Source of the DNA: Candidatus Nanohalococcus occultus
GTDB taxonomy: Archaea > Nanohalarchaeota > Nanosalinia > Nanosalinales > Nanosalinaceae
Direction: 5' to 3'
Assembly: GCF_029207735.1 (NCBI RefSeq)
Contig: NZ_CP104395.1
Location: forward strand, 310,001 to 374,000
DNA length: 64,000 nt
Every line of letters starts with the position of its first letter. Position 1 is the stretch's first letter. The notes beneath the pieces were generated by a model, which worked only from the letters and a program-made list of their open reading frames with translations, had not been told where the DNA came from and ran no database searches. This document shows positions 34,923 through 44,325 of this stretch, piece by piece. The translations under genes were made by a program, and so were the position numbers.

Positions 34923-35302
34923 TGTATATCGAGTGCCTCCATTTCCTGTTCGACTCCTATTACTGTATCAAGCTTTTCCAAATCCTTTTTCTCGATCCAT
35001 TTGAACTCGGTGTGTTCTCGGGAAAGCTCCACTTCTTCGTTGTCGACCGCGAAGAGAAACGGGTTGACCTCTAGTTTTTCGTAAACTCCTTTCTCTCCGG
35101 TCCGGATTGGCTCTGAGACTATACCGGTCTCTTCTTTCAGTTCTCTGGCGGCTGCCTCGATCGGTTCTTCGTTTTCCTCGACGTATCCGCCGGGAAACTC
35201 CCACTGTCCGGGATGCTCGTCTTTTGTATCGGCTCTTTTCACGACCAGAAACTTCTTCGTAGCTATGTTGAATACGACAGCGGAGGCAGCTCTCTCTTTC
35301 AT
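34919..35302 (-). CDS. Nudix hydrolase (MutT-like)
   Basis: 127 residues. Nudix box [24 protein letters not shown]. The start [23 protein letters not shown] gives the usual first strands. Possibly an 8-oxo-dGTPase-like sanitiser. Divergent from sufB, with 81 bases between start codons. Confidence 0.87.
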   Translation of the reverse strand: MKERAASAVVFNIATKKFLVVKRADTKDEHPGQWEFPGGYVEENEEPIEAAARELKEETGIVSEPIRTGEKGVYEKLEVNPFLFAVDNEEVELSREHTEFKWIEKKDLEKLDTVIGVEQEMEALDIQ

Positions 35303-35383
35303 CGAAGACGAATTCGGACCGGAATCTTAAAGCTCTACCTGCGAACCTCTTGGGATAAAAAGCTTCAACGAGCCTCCAAGTTT

Positions 35384-36778
35384 ATGACAGAAGTCGAGAA
35401 AAACCAAGAGCGTTTTGATCACAAAACCGATGCGAAAATAGACTACCAGGCGGAAAAAGGGCTTTCAGAGGAGCTAATCAGAAAGATCTCCGAACACAAA
35501 GACGAGCCGGAATGGATGCTGAAAAAACGGCTACAGGCTTTCCGACACTACCAGAAACGGCCGATGCCGGACTGGGGACCGGATCTATCCGAACTGGACG
35601 TAGAAGACATCGTTCCTTTCATGGTCGCAGAAGGAGGACAGACAGACGACTGGGAGGAAGTCCCGGAGGAGATACGGGATACCTTCGACAAACTAGGAAT
35701 CCCGGAGGCTGAAAAAGAAGCTCTCTCCGGTGTAGGCGCCCAGTATGAATCACAGGTCGTCTACCAGAACATGAAGGAAGAATGGGAGGAAAAAGGAGTG
35801 ATCTTCTGTGATATGGACAAAGCTGTCCAGGAACACGAGGACTTGGTCAAAGATTATTTCATGAACAAATGTGTGCCTCCACAGGACAACAAGTTCGCAG
35901 CTTTACACGGAGCGCTCTGGAGCGGAGGATCGTTCGTCTACGTACCTGAAGACGTTGAAGTCGAGATCCCTGTCCAGGCTTACTTCCGTATGAACTCGAA
36001 AGGCATGGGCCAGTTCGAACACACCTTGATAATCGCAGAAAAAGGAGCTACAATCCATTACATCGAAGGCTGTTCTGCTCCACAGTACACCAGATCTAAT
36101 CTACACTCTGGATGCGTTGAAGTCTTCGTAAAGGAAGATGCGCACGTCCAGTACTCAACGGTCCAGAACTGGAGTAAAAACACCTACAACCTGAACACTA
36201 AGAGAGCGAAAGTTGATTCCAACGGCACAATGGAGTGGGTATCCGGATCCATGGGGTCAAAGATCACGATGCTTTATCCAAGCTCCCATCTAAACGGCGA
36301 AGGCGCAAAAGCCAACCACATAACAATCAGCTACGCCGGTGAAGACCAAGACATCGATACGGGCGCAAAGGTCGTTCACAACGCACCGAATACCAGTTCT
36401 ACCATCGAATCCAAGTCCATCAGCCAGGAGAACGGCAGAACTAATTACAGAGGTCTTGTCAGGATCGCTGAAGGCGCGGAAAACTCGAAGACGTCAATTG
36501 AATGCGATGCGTTGATGTTCGATAAAGAGGCAACAAGCGATACGGAACCTTACATTGAAGCGAAGGAAGATGACGTAGAGATCGCCCACGAGGCAACCGT
36601 TGGAAAGATCGGCGACGAAGAGATCCATTACCTCCAGTCCCGTGGCATAGAAGAGGAGGAAGCCAAAGAAATGATCGTCCGAGGGTTTATCGAACCGATC
36701 GCAAAGGAACTGCCGCTTGAGTACGCAGTCGAACTTAACAGACTGATTCAGCTGGAAATGGAAGGAAGTCTGGGGTAG
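35384..36778 (+). CDS. sufB: SufB, Fe-S cluster scaffold subunit
   Basis: 464 residues from ATG 35384. Earlier in-frame starts would reach into the divergent Nudix gene and a GGATAAAAAG box lies about 25 bases upstream of this one. VAEGGQTDDW, the central right-handed beta-helix, SIECDALMF with a conserved Cys, and the C-terminal HEATVGKIGDEEIHYLQSRG are SufB hallmarks. Works with SufC and SufD to build and transfer clusters. Its partners are 5-10 kb away here. Confidence 0.95.
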   Translation: MTEVEKNQERFDHKTDAKIDYQAEKGLSEELIRKISEHKDEPEWMLKKRLQAFRHYQKRPMPDWGPDLSELDVEDIVPFMVAEGGQTDDWEEVPEEIRDTFDKLGIPEAEKEALSGVGAQYESQVVYQNMKEEWEEKGVIFCDMDKAVQEHEDLVKDYFMNKCVPPQDNKFAALHGALWSGGSFVYVPEDVEVEIPVQAYFRMNSKGMGQFEHTLIIAEKGATIHYIEGCSAPQYTRSNLHSGCVEVFVKEDAHVQYSTVQNWSKNTYNLNTKRAKVDSNGTMEWVSGSMGSKITMLYPSSHLNGEGAKANHITISYAGEDQDIDTGAKVVHNAPNTSSTIESKSISQENGRTNYRGLVRIAEGAENSKTSIECDALMFDKEATSDTEPYIEAKEDDVEIAHEATVGKIGDEEIHYLQSRGIEEEEAKEMIVRGFIEPIAKELPLEYAVELNRLIQLEMEGSLG

Positions 36779-36796
36779 AAAAAAGAAAAGGTCTTT

Positions 36797-37429
36797 TTAG
36801 AAGACCTGATCTCTCGTCCCGTAGAATTTTTCTCCACGTACTTCTATTCCTTGTGTCTCAAGTTCTTCTATCTGGGTTGATAGCTCGTTGCGATCGTAGA
36901 CTTCGATTTTCTGATTTTTACTGGCGTAAGCATCTAATCCTTGCCTGATTTCCTCTGCTAGCTCTCTGATAGCTGTTTCCTGACCTTTCCGTGCTAAATT
37001 GTGTAGTTTGTCTGTGTTATTTTCCTCAAGGTATTCTAAGATGTCTTCTGTCGAGTCCGAAGTCTCTGGTTGCTCTGGCTGGTTTTCGGGTTTAAGGCTG
37101 CTGTCTTCGGATTCTAGTGCTTTTGCTGCCATCTGTACGTCGGACGGGCTTCTGTCCCAGACATCTTCTGCGATCTGTAGAGCAGAGAAAACTTCTCCGG
37201 GCGTGTTCTGGAGGTAGCGGACTGGCTCTCGGGCCATATCCTTTGTTTCTTCTATGTCTCGTTCGACCTGGCTGCTGTAACGCTGATCAGAGTCTGTGTT
37301 CAGCTGGCTGAACGGGCGTCCGCAGAACTCATAGGTTTCGACGTTCGCAACTGTTGGCTCAAGTTCCTCGGTGTCTTCACTGGTTTTTTCTGCGTTGTTT
37401 TCGGTGTCTTCAGGCATTTGAAGTCCCAT
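36797..37429 (-). CDS. Acidic hypothetical protein
   Basis: 210 residues, not recognised. Acidic N-terminus, one cysteine (EFCGRPF near 36), a helical middle and a C-terminal region predicted as alternating helix and strand (KIEVYDRNELSTQIEELETQGIEV). No signal peptide or membrane segment. The pattern NTPGEVFSALQIAEDVWD could be a helix-turn-helix, with low confidence. It converges with sufB. Confidence 0.6.
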   Translation of the reverse strand: MGLQMPEDTENNAEKTSEDTEELEPTVANVETYEFCGRPFSQLNTDSDQRYSSQVERDIEETKDMAREPVRYLQNTPGEVFSALQIAEDVWDRSPSDVQMAAKALESEDSSLKPENQPEQPETSDSTEDILEYLEENNTDKLHNLARKGQETAIRELAEEIRQGLDAYASKNQKIEVYDRNELSTQIEELETQGIEVRGEKFYGTRDQVF

Positions 37430-37516
37430 GGTATGAGTTAGAATCTGCGGTAAAAACTAAAGTAGCTGAAAAACAGGAAAAAGGAATGTAAAATGAATCA
37501 GGCGGTGTACAGAGAG

Positions 37517-38518
37517 CTATAAGTCTCTGTAACCTGCCTCGTCTCCTTTTATCGGCGCACCTGCCACAATGAAACATGTATCTTCTTCAGAATCAATTCT
37601 TCTCAGTGCGTAAGGCTTTACACGGACTGCGGTTCCTTCTTCGTACTCTATGTTCTCGTTGTCGACCTTCATGGTGCCTGATCCCTCGATAAACAGGTAT
37701 ATTTCCTCTTGCCGGGTGTGGAAATGTCCTTTTTCCGGGTCATCTCGCGCGCCGTGTTTCTCCCCTGCCGGAAGCTCGAAGCTGGAAAGACCTATTTTCT
37801 CGGTTCCAAGCTCTCTGCGGAGGAAAGCGGTTTTCTCTACCTGTTCTGCGGTGAATGCTTCGAGTTTATCCCGGTAGCTTTCGAATACGTCCGTTACTTC
37901 TTTTGTTCCTTCTTTTACGTGTCCTCCGTGGAAACAGTGGGTTTCTGTAAACTCCAGGGTTGAAAGATAGAATACGGATTCGTATGCCTGGCTTATTTCA
38001 GGTGTGAACTCTTCCCACGGTCCTGCTAGCTTTCCTTCAGCGGATGTAAGTGCGTCTCCAGCTATAAGCAGATCTCCGATTACCAGAGAGATATGTCCGG
38101 GTGTGTGGCCGGGAGTGTTGTGTACTTCGATCTTCCCTGTCTTCGAGTTAAGTTTCTCTCCTCCTGTTAGCTCGATGTCTATTTTTACCTCTGGGTAGCG
38201 TTGTTCGGCTTTGATCGGGTCTTCTTTGCCGCTGATTGCCGGTACATCGTTTTCGTGGGCGAGGACTGTTGCTCCGGATCTTTCAGCTACCTCGCTTAAG
38301 GCTCCACAGTGATCAGGGTCTTGATGGGTTAGAACTATTTTCTCTACGTCGTTGAACTCGAATCCTTCCTTACTCAGCTCTTCTTCCAGTACATCTGTCT
38401 GATCGGACATACCGGTATCTACAAGTATCAGACCGTCTTCGGCCTCAATGCCGATAGGATGGATTTTCTTTTCGCCCATGTGCTGCGGGAAGCTGTAAAC
38501 TCCGTCGGTCAGTTTCAT
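37517..38518 (-). CDS. Metallo-beta-lactamase-fold hydrolase fused to a cupin
   Basis: 333 residues. Residues 1-200 are an MBL fold with THQDPDH (an HxDxDH variant of the metal motif), TPGHTPGH and GDALTS. Residues 245-330 are a cupin barrel: GHFHTRQEEIYLFIEGSGTM and GTAVRVKPYALRRI, with paired His and Glu ligands. The fusion suggests two steps on one metabolite, perhaps a glyoxalase II-like thioester hydrolysis plus a cupin isomerase, but this is inference. Divergent from the alcohol dehydrogenase gene. Confidence 0.8.
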   Translation of the reverse strand: MKLTDGVYSFPQHMGEKKIHPIGIEAEDGLILVDTGMSDQTDVLEEELSKEGFEFNDVEKIVLTHQDPDHCGALSEVAERSGATVLAHENDVPAISGKEDPIKAEQRYPEVKIDIELTGGEKLNSKTGKIEVHNTPGHTPGHISLVIGDLLIAGDALTSAEGKLAGPWEEFTPEISQAYESVFYLSTLEFTETHCFHGGHVKEGTKEVTDVFESYRDKLEAFTAEQVEKTAFLRRELGTEKIGLSSFELPAGEKHGARDDPEKGHFHTRQEEIYLFIEGSGTMKVDNENIEYEEGTAVRVKPYALRRIDSEEDTCFIVAGAPIKGDEAGYRDL

Positions 38519-38624
38519 ACTTTACCCGAGGTCTTTCTGTACTCAAAAACGTAACTGTTCGTCGAGGAGACGCCCGCAAGCCCGGGGTATAGAACTTAAA
38601 AGACCGGATTTCCCGTTTACAAAC

Positions 38625-39638
38625 ATGGCAGAAATGATGAAGGCGGCGGCTGTATCTGAACCTGGTAAAATCGAAATAGTTGAAAAACAAGTCCCGGAAC
38701 CGGCCGAGGATGAAGTATTGATCAAGGTGGAGGCCTCAAGCATCTGCCACAGCGATGTCTTCACAGTCGAAGCCCAACGCCCGGGAATTGAGCTGCCGAT
38801 CACTCCTGGCCACGAGGTAATCGGAGAGATCGTCCGGCTCGGAGACGAGGTATCGAACTGGAGTGAAGGCGAACGTATCGGAGTAGGATGGCACGGAGGC
38901 CACTGCTTTGAATGCGAACAGTGCCGGCAAGGTAATTTTCTACAGTGTGAAAACCAGGAAGTCACAGGTCTCACCAGAGACGGCGGACACGCCGAGTACA
39001 TGACCGCCCGGAAAGAAGCCCTTGCCGCAGTACCGGATGATTTGGAATCAGTTGATGCCGCACCGATGATGTGTGCGGGAGTTACAACCTTCAACGCTCT
39101 TCGTCACACGGATGCGAGACCCGGCGATCTCGTAGCAGTCGTCGGAATCGGAGGACTCGGACATCTCGGAGTACAGTACGCATCAGAAGCAGGATACGAA
39201 ACCGTAGCAATCAGTCACTCGGCGGACAAAGAAGAGTACGGTTACGAGCTAGGAGCCGATCACTTCATTGACTCAAGTGCCGAAGATCCGGCACAGGCCC
39301 TCAAAGAGCTGGGCGGAGCTGACGTAATACTTTGTACTGCTCCGGTCGCTGAATCGATTGAAAACGTTGTCGGCGGATTAGCAACCAACGGAGAGGTCTC
39401 GGTTGTCGGGGTTCCGGGAGAAGAGATCTCGGTAAACGTCATGGATTTGATAGGCTCCCGTGGAAAGATCTCCGGTTGGTCTACAGGCCATGCCAGAGAC
39501 AATCAGGATACACTCGAGTTCGGCTCGCTTAGAGAAATCCGGGCTGAGACCGAGACCTTCGATCTTGACCAGTACGCGAAAGCCTACGATAAGATGATGG
39601 ATGGAGAGGTAAGATTCAGAGCAGTAATTGAGTTCTGA
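38625..39638 (+). CDS. Zinc-dependent alcohol dehydrogenase
   Basis: 337 residues, MDR superfamily. Catalytic zinc ligands are Cys in SSICHSD and His-Glu in TPGHEVIGE; the structural zinc site is the C-x2-C-x2-C-x7-C-like run HCFECEQCRQGNFLQC. The Rossmann loop is VVGIGGLGHLGVQYA. Oxidises alcohols or reduces aldehydes with NAD(P). Substrate not resolved. Product of the divergent MBL-cupin gene could be linked metabolically. Confidence 0.92.
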   Translation: MAEMMKAAAVSEPGKIEIVEKQVPEPAEDEVLIKVEASSICHSDVFTVEAQRPGIELPITPGHEVIGEIVRLGDEVSNWSEGERIGVGWHGGHCFECEQCRQGNFLQCENQEVTGLTRDGGHAEYMTARKEALAAVPDDLESVDAAPMMCAGVTTFNALRHTDARPGDLVAVVGIGGLGHLGVQYASEAGYETVAISHSADKEEYGYELGADHFIDSSAEDPAQALKELGGADVILCTAPVAESIENVVGGLATNGEVSVVGVPGEEISVNVMDLIGSRGKISGWSTGHARDNQDTLEFGSLREIRAETETFDLDQYAKAYDKMMDGEVRFRAVIEF

Positions 39639-39709
39639 GTCTTTCTATCCTCTCTTTCCCTTTTTACCTGATTAAATGGTTATAAACGCTAGGATGTTCT
39701 ATAAGATAC

Positions 39710-40027
39710 ATGTCTGTCAGAACGGATTTCGACCAGGAGCTTGATTTAAACGTTGGCGTAGCCGAGTATGTAAGATACTTTAACGCGCTTGAGAGCGAGG
39801 AAGATAACTCAGTTGAGCTACACAGGCTTTTAGCTGAGATGCCTTACACCACAGACCAGCTAGCCGAAGACATCCTGGAGATGAATGAACAAGAGTTCAT
39901 AAAGACTGATGATAAGCACAGTATGCCGAAATACCGGCTATCCGAGGACGCACAGTCCTGGTCTCGTGATGTTCTAGGCATTAACGAAAACTACCGGGAC
40001 TCTTTCAGATATGCTCTGGCCGATTAG
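39710..40027 (+). CDS. Hypothetical protein, HTH-like
   Basis: 105 residues. A helix-rich protein with TTDQLAEDILEMNEQEFIKTDDK, which looks like a winged-helix recognition segment, and a PKYRLSEDAQ wing-like strand. It may be a small transcription factor. A TATA-like GGTTATAAAC lies about 30 bases before the ATG. No family recognised with certainty. Confidence 0.6.
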   Translation: MSVRTDFDQELDLNVGVAEYVRYFNALESEEDNSVELHRLLAEMPYTTDQLAEDILEMNEQEFIKTDDKHSMPKYRLSEDAQSWSRDVLGINENYRDSFRYALAD

Positions 40028-40084
40028 ACAGCCGAGCTATGTTTTCATATTCCTTTTTTACAATTTTCTCGCCACTGGTAGCAT

Positions 40085-41170
40085 ATGAGTTTAGAAACTT
40101 TCAAACAGAAGGCAAAAGAGCTTGTTGAACAACTTGATAACCCTGCGTCGATCCGAACCCCGGGACGGACTTGGACTCGTTACCCGGAACTAAGTGTTGC
40201 GGAAAAAGATGATGCCTTCGAACCTGAGATAAAGGCGAAGGGAGAAATCGAGGTCAAAACAGGTGCCGAAGCCTTCGAGGCCGCAGAAGAGAAGTTCATG
40301 GAGCTACTGGAAGTTGATGAGAACAAGTTAAATGCGGTACATGTAGCGAACCTGAACTCTGTTATCTATATCCGCGCAGAGGGCCGAGCAGAAGTCAGTA
40401 TAAAATACAGAGCCGAATCCGATCTTTTCAACCATCTAGTAGTTGAGACCGAGGAAAGCGCCGAACTCCAGATAACGGAAAGCTTTGAAGGTTCTGCGGA
40501 AAATGTTACATCTTTTGATGAGTTTTACCTATCTGAGAACTCGACGGTTAACTACGGCTGCGTACAGTCGATGAACGCGGAGTTCATCTACTCGCGGAAA
40601 AAAGCGGTTCTGGAAGATTACTCGAAGATCAACTGGCTGAACTCAAGTTTCGGAGGCCAGCTAGCCCGTACGAAGATAGAAACAATACTTAAGGGGGATG
40701 GCACCGAAACCGAGAAACTCGCCACCTGGTATCCGACCGGCCAGCAACACATAGATACCTCGCTTCACGTGAGACACATGGGTGAAAATACCAAGTGCCA
40801 GATGGATTCACGGGCGGTAGTCGACGGTGAAGCCAGATCTGTCTACGAAGGCCTCCAGAAAGTTGAAGAGGTCGCAGAGGATACCTCCAGCTTCCAAGAC
40901 GAAGAAGTCCTAGTTCTATCCGATAAAGCAGAGGTAGATGCTTCACCGAAACTCATGATCGAGAACCCGGACGTCGAAGCATCCCATGCCGCATCAACAG
41001 GCAGCATCGACGATAAAAAACAGCATTACATTCAGAGCCGTGGGCTGGACGATAATGCGGCCGAAAAACTTATCGTGAAAGGATTTTTCGAGCCTGTGCT
41101 TCAGGAGATCGAGCTACCGGAGCTAAAGGAAAAAGTAAGACGGCAGGTAAGAAAAAAGCTCAAAGAATAG
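40085..41170 (+). CDS. sufD: SufD, Fe-S assembly subunit
   Basis: 361 residues. Sequence shares the SufB/D beta-helix core: NSVIYIRAEGRAEVSI and the C-terminal SHAASTGSIDDKKQHYIQSRGL, with a conserved His in SHAAS. It pairs with SufB as a scaffold complex energised by SufC. Lies 3.3 kb after sufB and 3.2 kb before sufS, on the same strand but in a separate unit. Confidence 0.92.
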   Translation: MSLETFKQKAKELVEQLDNPASIRTPGRTWTRYPELSVAEKDDAFEPEIKAKGEIEVKTGAEAFEAAEEKFMELLEVDENKLNAVHVANLNSVIYIRAEGRAEVSIKYRAESDLFNHLVVETEESAELQITESFEGSAENVTSFDEFYLSENSTVNYGCVQSMNAEFIYSRKKAVLEDYSKINWLNSSFGGQLARTKIETILKGDGTETEKLATWYPTGQQHIDTSLHVRHMGENTKCQMDSRAVVDGEARSVYEGLQKVEEVAEDTSSFQDEEVLVLSDKAEVDASPKLMIENPDVEASHAASTGSIDDKKQHYIQSRGLDDNAAEKLIVKGFFEPVLQEIELPELKEKVRRQVRKKLKE

Positions 41171-41229
41171 CTGTCTGAGCTATTCTGACTGTATTTTTGT
41201 TTATTCCTGAACTTACCTCGCCGATCGAT

Positions 41230-41266
41230 GTAAAGTTTATAAGACTTTAGGTAAAGTATACTTTAC
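41230..41266 (+). promoter_or_regulatory. Tandem inverted repeats before the DUF2178/HTH operon
   Basis: GTAAAGT-N7-ACTTTAG (41230-41250, 6 of 7 paired) surrounds a TATA-like TTTATAAG (41236-41243). Immediately after it, GTAAAGTATACTTTAC (41251-41266) is a perfect 16-base palindrome ending at the start codon of the first gene. Two similar operators over TATA box and start would let a repressor, likely the XRE protein at the end of the operon, shut it off. Confidence 0.7.
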
Positions 41267-41659
41267 ATGAAGAGTCTATTTGAGTACGGCAGAAAACTGT
41301 ATTTTGCGGTTTTGATAGCAGGCATAGTTGGATCGGTTGTTTTGTTCAATACAGGCTATGAGCTAGAGGCGGCTGTAGTAACTGCGGTTGCGGTAGTTTC
41401 CCTGCTTCTGATTGGTAGAAAAAGCACTAAACCTATATTTGACGAACGTGATACTGCGCTCGCCGAAGAATCAACTCATGCCGCTGTTATGTGGTCTGGA
41501 GCTTTCGGCGGCGTTGCGATGATCGTTATATCGATCGGAATCGGACTCGGTCGATGGAGCTACCCGGACTGGGCCGCACCGTATTACCTTTCCTGGGGAG
41601 CTATAATATCACTAGCGGCTCTTATAGAGGTCTTGAAACGTTATCGGGTGATAGAGTGA
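41267..41659 (+). CDS. DUF2178-like membrane protein 1
   Basis: 130 residues with four membrane helices. Between the second and third helices it has a conserved motif KPIFDERDTALAEESTHAA; the two downstream proteins share the RPIIDERKQQIATEA or [15 protein letters not shown] version. DUF2178 proteins are of unknown role and are often encoded with a small XRE regulator, as here. Confidence 0.75.
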   Translation: MKSLFEYGRKLYFAVLIAGIVGSVVLFNTGYELEAAVVTAVAVVSLLLIGRKSTKPIFDERDTALAEESTHAAVMWSGAFGGVAMIVISIGIGLGRWSYPDWAAPYYLSWGAIISLAALIEVLKRYRVIE

Positions 41660-42045
41660 GGAGAGCTGACTTTCTTCCGGCAAGGATGAATGCGCTGTGG
41701 TTTACTTATGTCGCGCTTTTCCTGTTTTCGCTGATGCCGAACTGGGGCCTGTACCTTGATATGTTTGAGATCGCTGCGGTATCAGGTTTCTGGATTGTAT
41801 TAGTTAATCTCTGGAGCTGGTATAGCGGTCGGCCGATTATAGACGAACGCAAACAACAGATAGCAACTGAAGCAATGTCATGGGGTTTTGTAGTGGTTTC
41901 ACTTGCCTTGATACCGGCAGGAACCACAGGTATCGAGTTAAATCCGCAACTGATAAGATCTACGGCAGAACTAGGTCTATGGGCGTGGCTAATAGTTTTT
42001 TCCCTGAAGAACCTAGTTCAGTTGAGGGGCGGTTCTGATGAGTGA
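41656..42045 (+). CDS. DUF2178-like membrane protein 2
   Basis: 129 residues from GTG 41656, which overlaps the previous stop (GTGA); an ATG at 41686 is an alternative. Four membrane helices and the shared RPIIDERKQQIATEAMSW motif. Overlaps the next gene by 8 bases. Confidence 0.7.
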   Translation: MRRADFLPARMNALWFTYVALFLFSLMPNWGLYLDMFEIAAVSGFWIVLVNLWSWYSGRPIIDERKQQIATEAMSWGFVVVSLALIPAGTTGIELNPQLIRSTAELGLWAWLIVFSLKNLVQLRGGSDE

Positions 42046-42472
42046 TTTCCCTGAAGTGATGCGTCTGGCAACTATGCTTTTCGTACTGCCGATCTGGCTG
42101 ATAGTAACCGGATTTTTCGCAGTAGAAGGTATGTATCTTTACGCCTTAGCATCCGTTCTTTTCGGACTCATGATGGCTTACGGAGCTTATCAGAACATAG
42201 ATAGTCTTCGGAGAGAGGATAACCTCGATGATGAACGCGCCGTTGAAATAAATAGGAAGGCTGCTTCCAGCGCGTTCTGGACGCTTTTCAACATCGGTCT
42301 GATCTGGAGCCTGGCCACAGGATTTTACGCAGAAAGCATTTCCGGCCTGGGAACTCTCCAGACTTACGATGCCTATGTAGCCATCCCGGCAGCCCTGATA
42401 ACATACCTGTGTTTTAGAGTTTACTACCGAGTTTATGGACTGGAGGCTGACTTCTGGAAGCTGAAGCTATGA
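42038..42472 (+). CDS. DUF2178-like membrane protein 3
   Basis: 144 residues, four membrane helices and the diverged motif [15 protein letters not shown] between them. Overlaps its neighbours on both sides by a few bases, so the three membrane proteins and the regulator form one translationally coupled operon. Confidence 0.72.
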   Translation: MSDFPEVMRLATMLFVLPIWLIVTGFFAVEGMYLYALASVLFGLMMAYGAYQNIDSLRREDNLDDERAVEINRKAASSAFWTLFNIGLIWSLATGFYAESISGLGTLQTYDAYVAIPAALITYLCFRVYYRVYGLEADFWKLKL

Positions 42473-42669
42473 GTGTAGAAAACAAACTGAAAGTATACCG
42501 GGCGGAAAAAGACATCACACAGAAAGAACTGGCGGTCAAGATGGATGTGTCCCGACAGACAATCAACGCAATCGAGACCGGAAAATACAGCCCAAGCCTC
42601 GAACTCGCGCTGAAAATAGCAGAGTTCTTCGATACAGACCTAGAGAACATATTCTGGTATGAAAACTGA
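42469..42669 (+). CDS. XRE-family helix-turn-helix regulator
   Basis: 66 residues, only an HTH_3 domain: [41 protein letters not shown]. This small Cro/CI-type protein resembles regulators paired with DUF2178 membrane proteins. Overlaps the third membrane protein by ATGA. Presumably binds the palindromes at 41230-41266 (inferred). Confidence 0.9.
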   Translation: MSVENKLKVYRAEKDITQKELAVKMDVSRQTINAIETGKYSPSLELALKIAEFFDTDLENIFWYEN

Positions 42670-42746
42670 AAAACAATGCTCCGGTGAATACATTCATCCA
42701 TCGGTTTCCGCGGCGGTTAAAAACTTTTTGAAAGACTACATTCTTA

Positions 42747-44252
42747 GTGTTTTCTAAAATTAGACAGAAATTCCAGTCGGTATTCAAGACTAAAGACGAA
42801 CTCGATCTGACAAACGGACCGGTAGGGAAGAACTTATTTTACCTCTCGCTACCTATAATTGTAATTAACCTTTTACAGACAATGTATAACCTTGCGGATA
42901 CTTTCTGGCTTGGCCAGCTAAGCGAAGAAGCACTCGCCGCAATCACATTCGCGTTTCCACTTGTCTTTTTCCTGATCTCGCTAGGAATGGGGCTTTCGGT
43001 CGCAGGAAGCGTTCTAGTCGCACAGTTCGAAGGGAAAAACAAAAGTGAGAAAGTAGATTTCGCAGCATCCCAGACTATCACCTTCAGTCTCGTAGCGTCC
43101 GCCATACTCGGCGTTATAGGCTACTTCTTCATCGGAGATGTCGTATCGCTACTAGGAGCGTCTCCAGAAGTGGTTCCTAAAGCAGCAGGTTACATGCAGA
43201 TAATCTCGCTCGGACTGTTTTTCATGTTCGGATTCTTCGTATTCATGGCTTTGATGAGAGGCTACGGAGACACAGTAACGCCAATGCTGTTGATGCTAGC
43301 TACAGTGATACTAAACATCGTTCTCGATCCATTCCTGATCTTCGGATGGTGGATCTTCCCTTCAATGGGAGTACAAGGAGCAGCCGTAGCCACAGTCGCC
43401 TCAAGAGCGCTGGCAATGTTCATAGGACTAGCGATACTGTTCAGCGGGAAAAGAGGGGTCAAGCTATCCCTGTCAAACATGGTGCCGGATCTTGATTTCT
43501 TCAGAAAAATGCTGAAGATCGGCTTACCGGCAAGCTTCGAGTCCACAACGCGCTCCATATCGGTGAACTTGTTGGTGGCGGTTGTAGGATACAACTTCCT
43601 AGATCCAGTGGTCGCAGGATACGGTATAGGGGTTAGAGTGTTCTCTCTGATCTTTTTGCCTGCTATAGCTATAGGTAAAGGCGTGGAAACAATGACCGGC
43701 CAAAATCTTGGAGCCGGAAAACCTGACCGTGCTGAAAAGGCCGCTAAAATCGGAGCCAAATATACATTAGCTATTCTAACAGGTGTCGGCGTGGTTGTTT
43801 TCTTCACTGCTCGTCCTATCGCATCAGTCTTTACAACAAACCCTGATGTGGCCGCGACTGCCGCAGAGTTCCTCAGATACGTCGCATTCAGCTTTGGGTT
43901 TATAGGTGTTTTAAGATCGTTCTCAGGAAGTTTCCGGGGCGCAGGTAAAACCATGGTGGCTGCCGCTGTCTCAATAATGACTCTGGGAGTAATCCGATTA
44001 CCTATAGCGTACTTCGGAGCTATAGAACTGGGTACAGTCGGTGTATGGATAGCTTTCTTTGTATCAAACATTTTGGGAGCTATAATCGCATATCTATGGT
44101 ACAGGCGAGGTACGTGGCGTAAAGACTTTGATCCGGAAGAAAGCAAAAAAGGAGAGGTTGCTGAAGAGCTTGATGACTTCGGGCAGACAATTACAGATCA
44201 TTTCAAGTCTGTGCTGCCTGGAAAAGAGCTTTTCAGCTCTTTAAGTGGGTAA
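42747..44252 (+). CDS. MATE-family multidrug/sodium exporter
   Basis: 501 residues with 12 membrane helices in two similar halves; each half has the MATE helix 1 pattern (NLLQTMYNLADTFWLGQL in the first). Exports organic compounds in exchange for Na+ or H+. The GTG start at 42747 is the best in frame. An acidic C-terminal extension of about 50 residues is typical of halophiles. Single gene. Confidence 0.93.
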   Translation: MFSKIRQKFQSVFKTKDELDLTNGPVGKNLFYLSLPIIVINLLQTMYNLADTFWLGQLSEEALAAITFAFPLVFFLISLGMGLSVAGSVLVAQFEGKNKSEKVDFAASQTITFSLVASAILGVIGYFFIGDVVSLLGASPEVVPKAAGYMQIISLGLFFMFGFFVFMALMRGYGDTVTPMLLMLATVILNIVLDPFLIFGWWIFPSMGVQGAAVATVASRALAMFIGLAILFSGKRGVKLSLSNMVPDLDFFRKMLKIGLPASFESTTRSISVNLLVAVVGYNFLDPVVAGYGIGVRVFSLIFLPAIAIGKGVETMTGQNLGAGKPDRAEKAAKIGAKYTLAILTGVGVVVFFTARPIASVFTTNPDVAATAAEFLRYVAFSFGFIGVLRSFSGSFRGAGKTMVAAAVSIMTLGVIRLPIAYFGAIELGTVGVWIAFFVSNILGAIIAYLWYRRGTWRKDFDPEESKKGEVAEELDDFGQTITDHFKSVLPGKELFSSLSG

Positions 44253-44325
44253 GAACGGAAGGGTTGTCTGCCTGGTTTATCGGAGATGGATCTAGGTAAA
44301 AAAGATTCAGCTCAATTAACTGGTT

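Noticed and set aside
35213-35383. N-terminal extension of the sufB frame
   Set aside because: It overlaps the divergent Nudix gene and its promoter; the first residues do not match SufB, while ATG 35384 does.
43262-44146. Long minus-strand open frame (294 codons) inside the MATE gene
   Set aside because: Antisense of a well-supported transporter; no family motif and composition rich in Ile/Pro/Ser as expected for a shadow frame.
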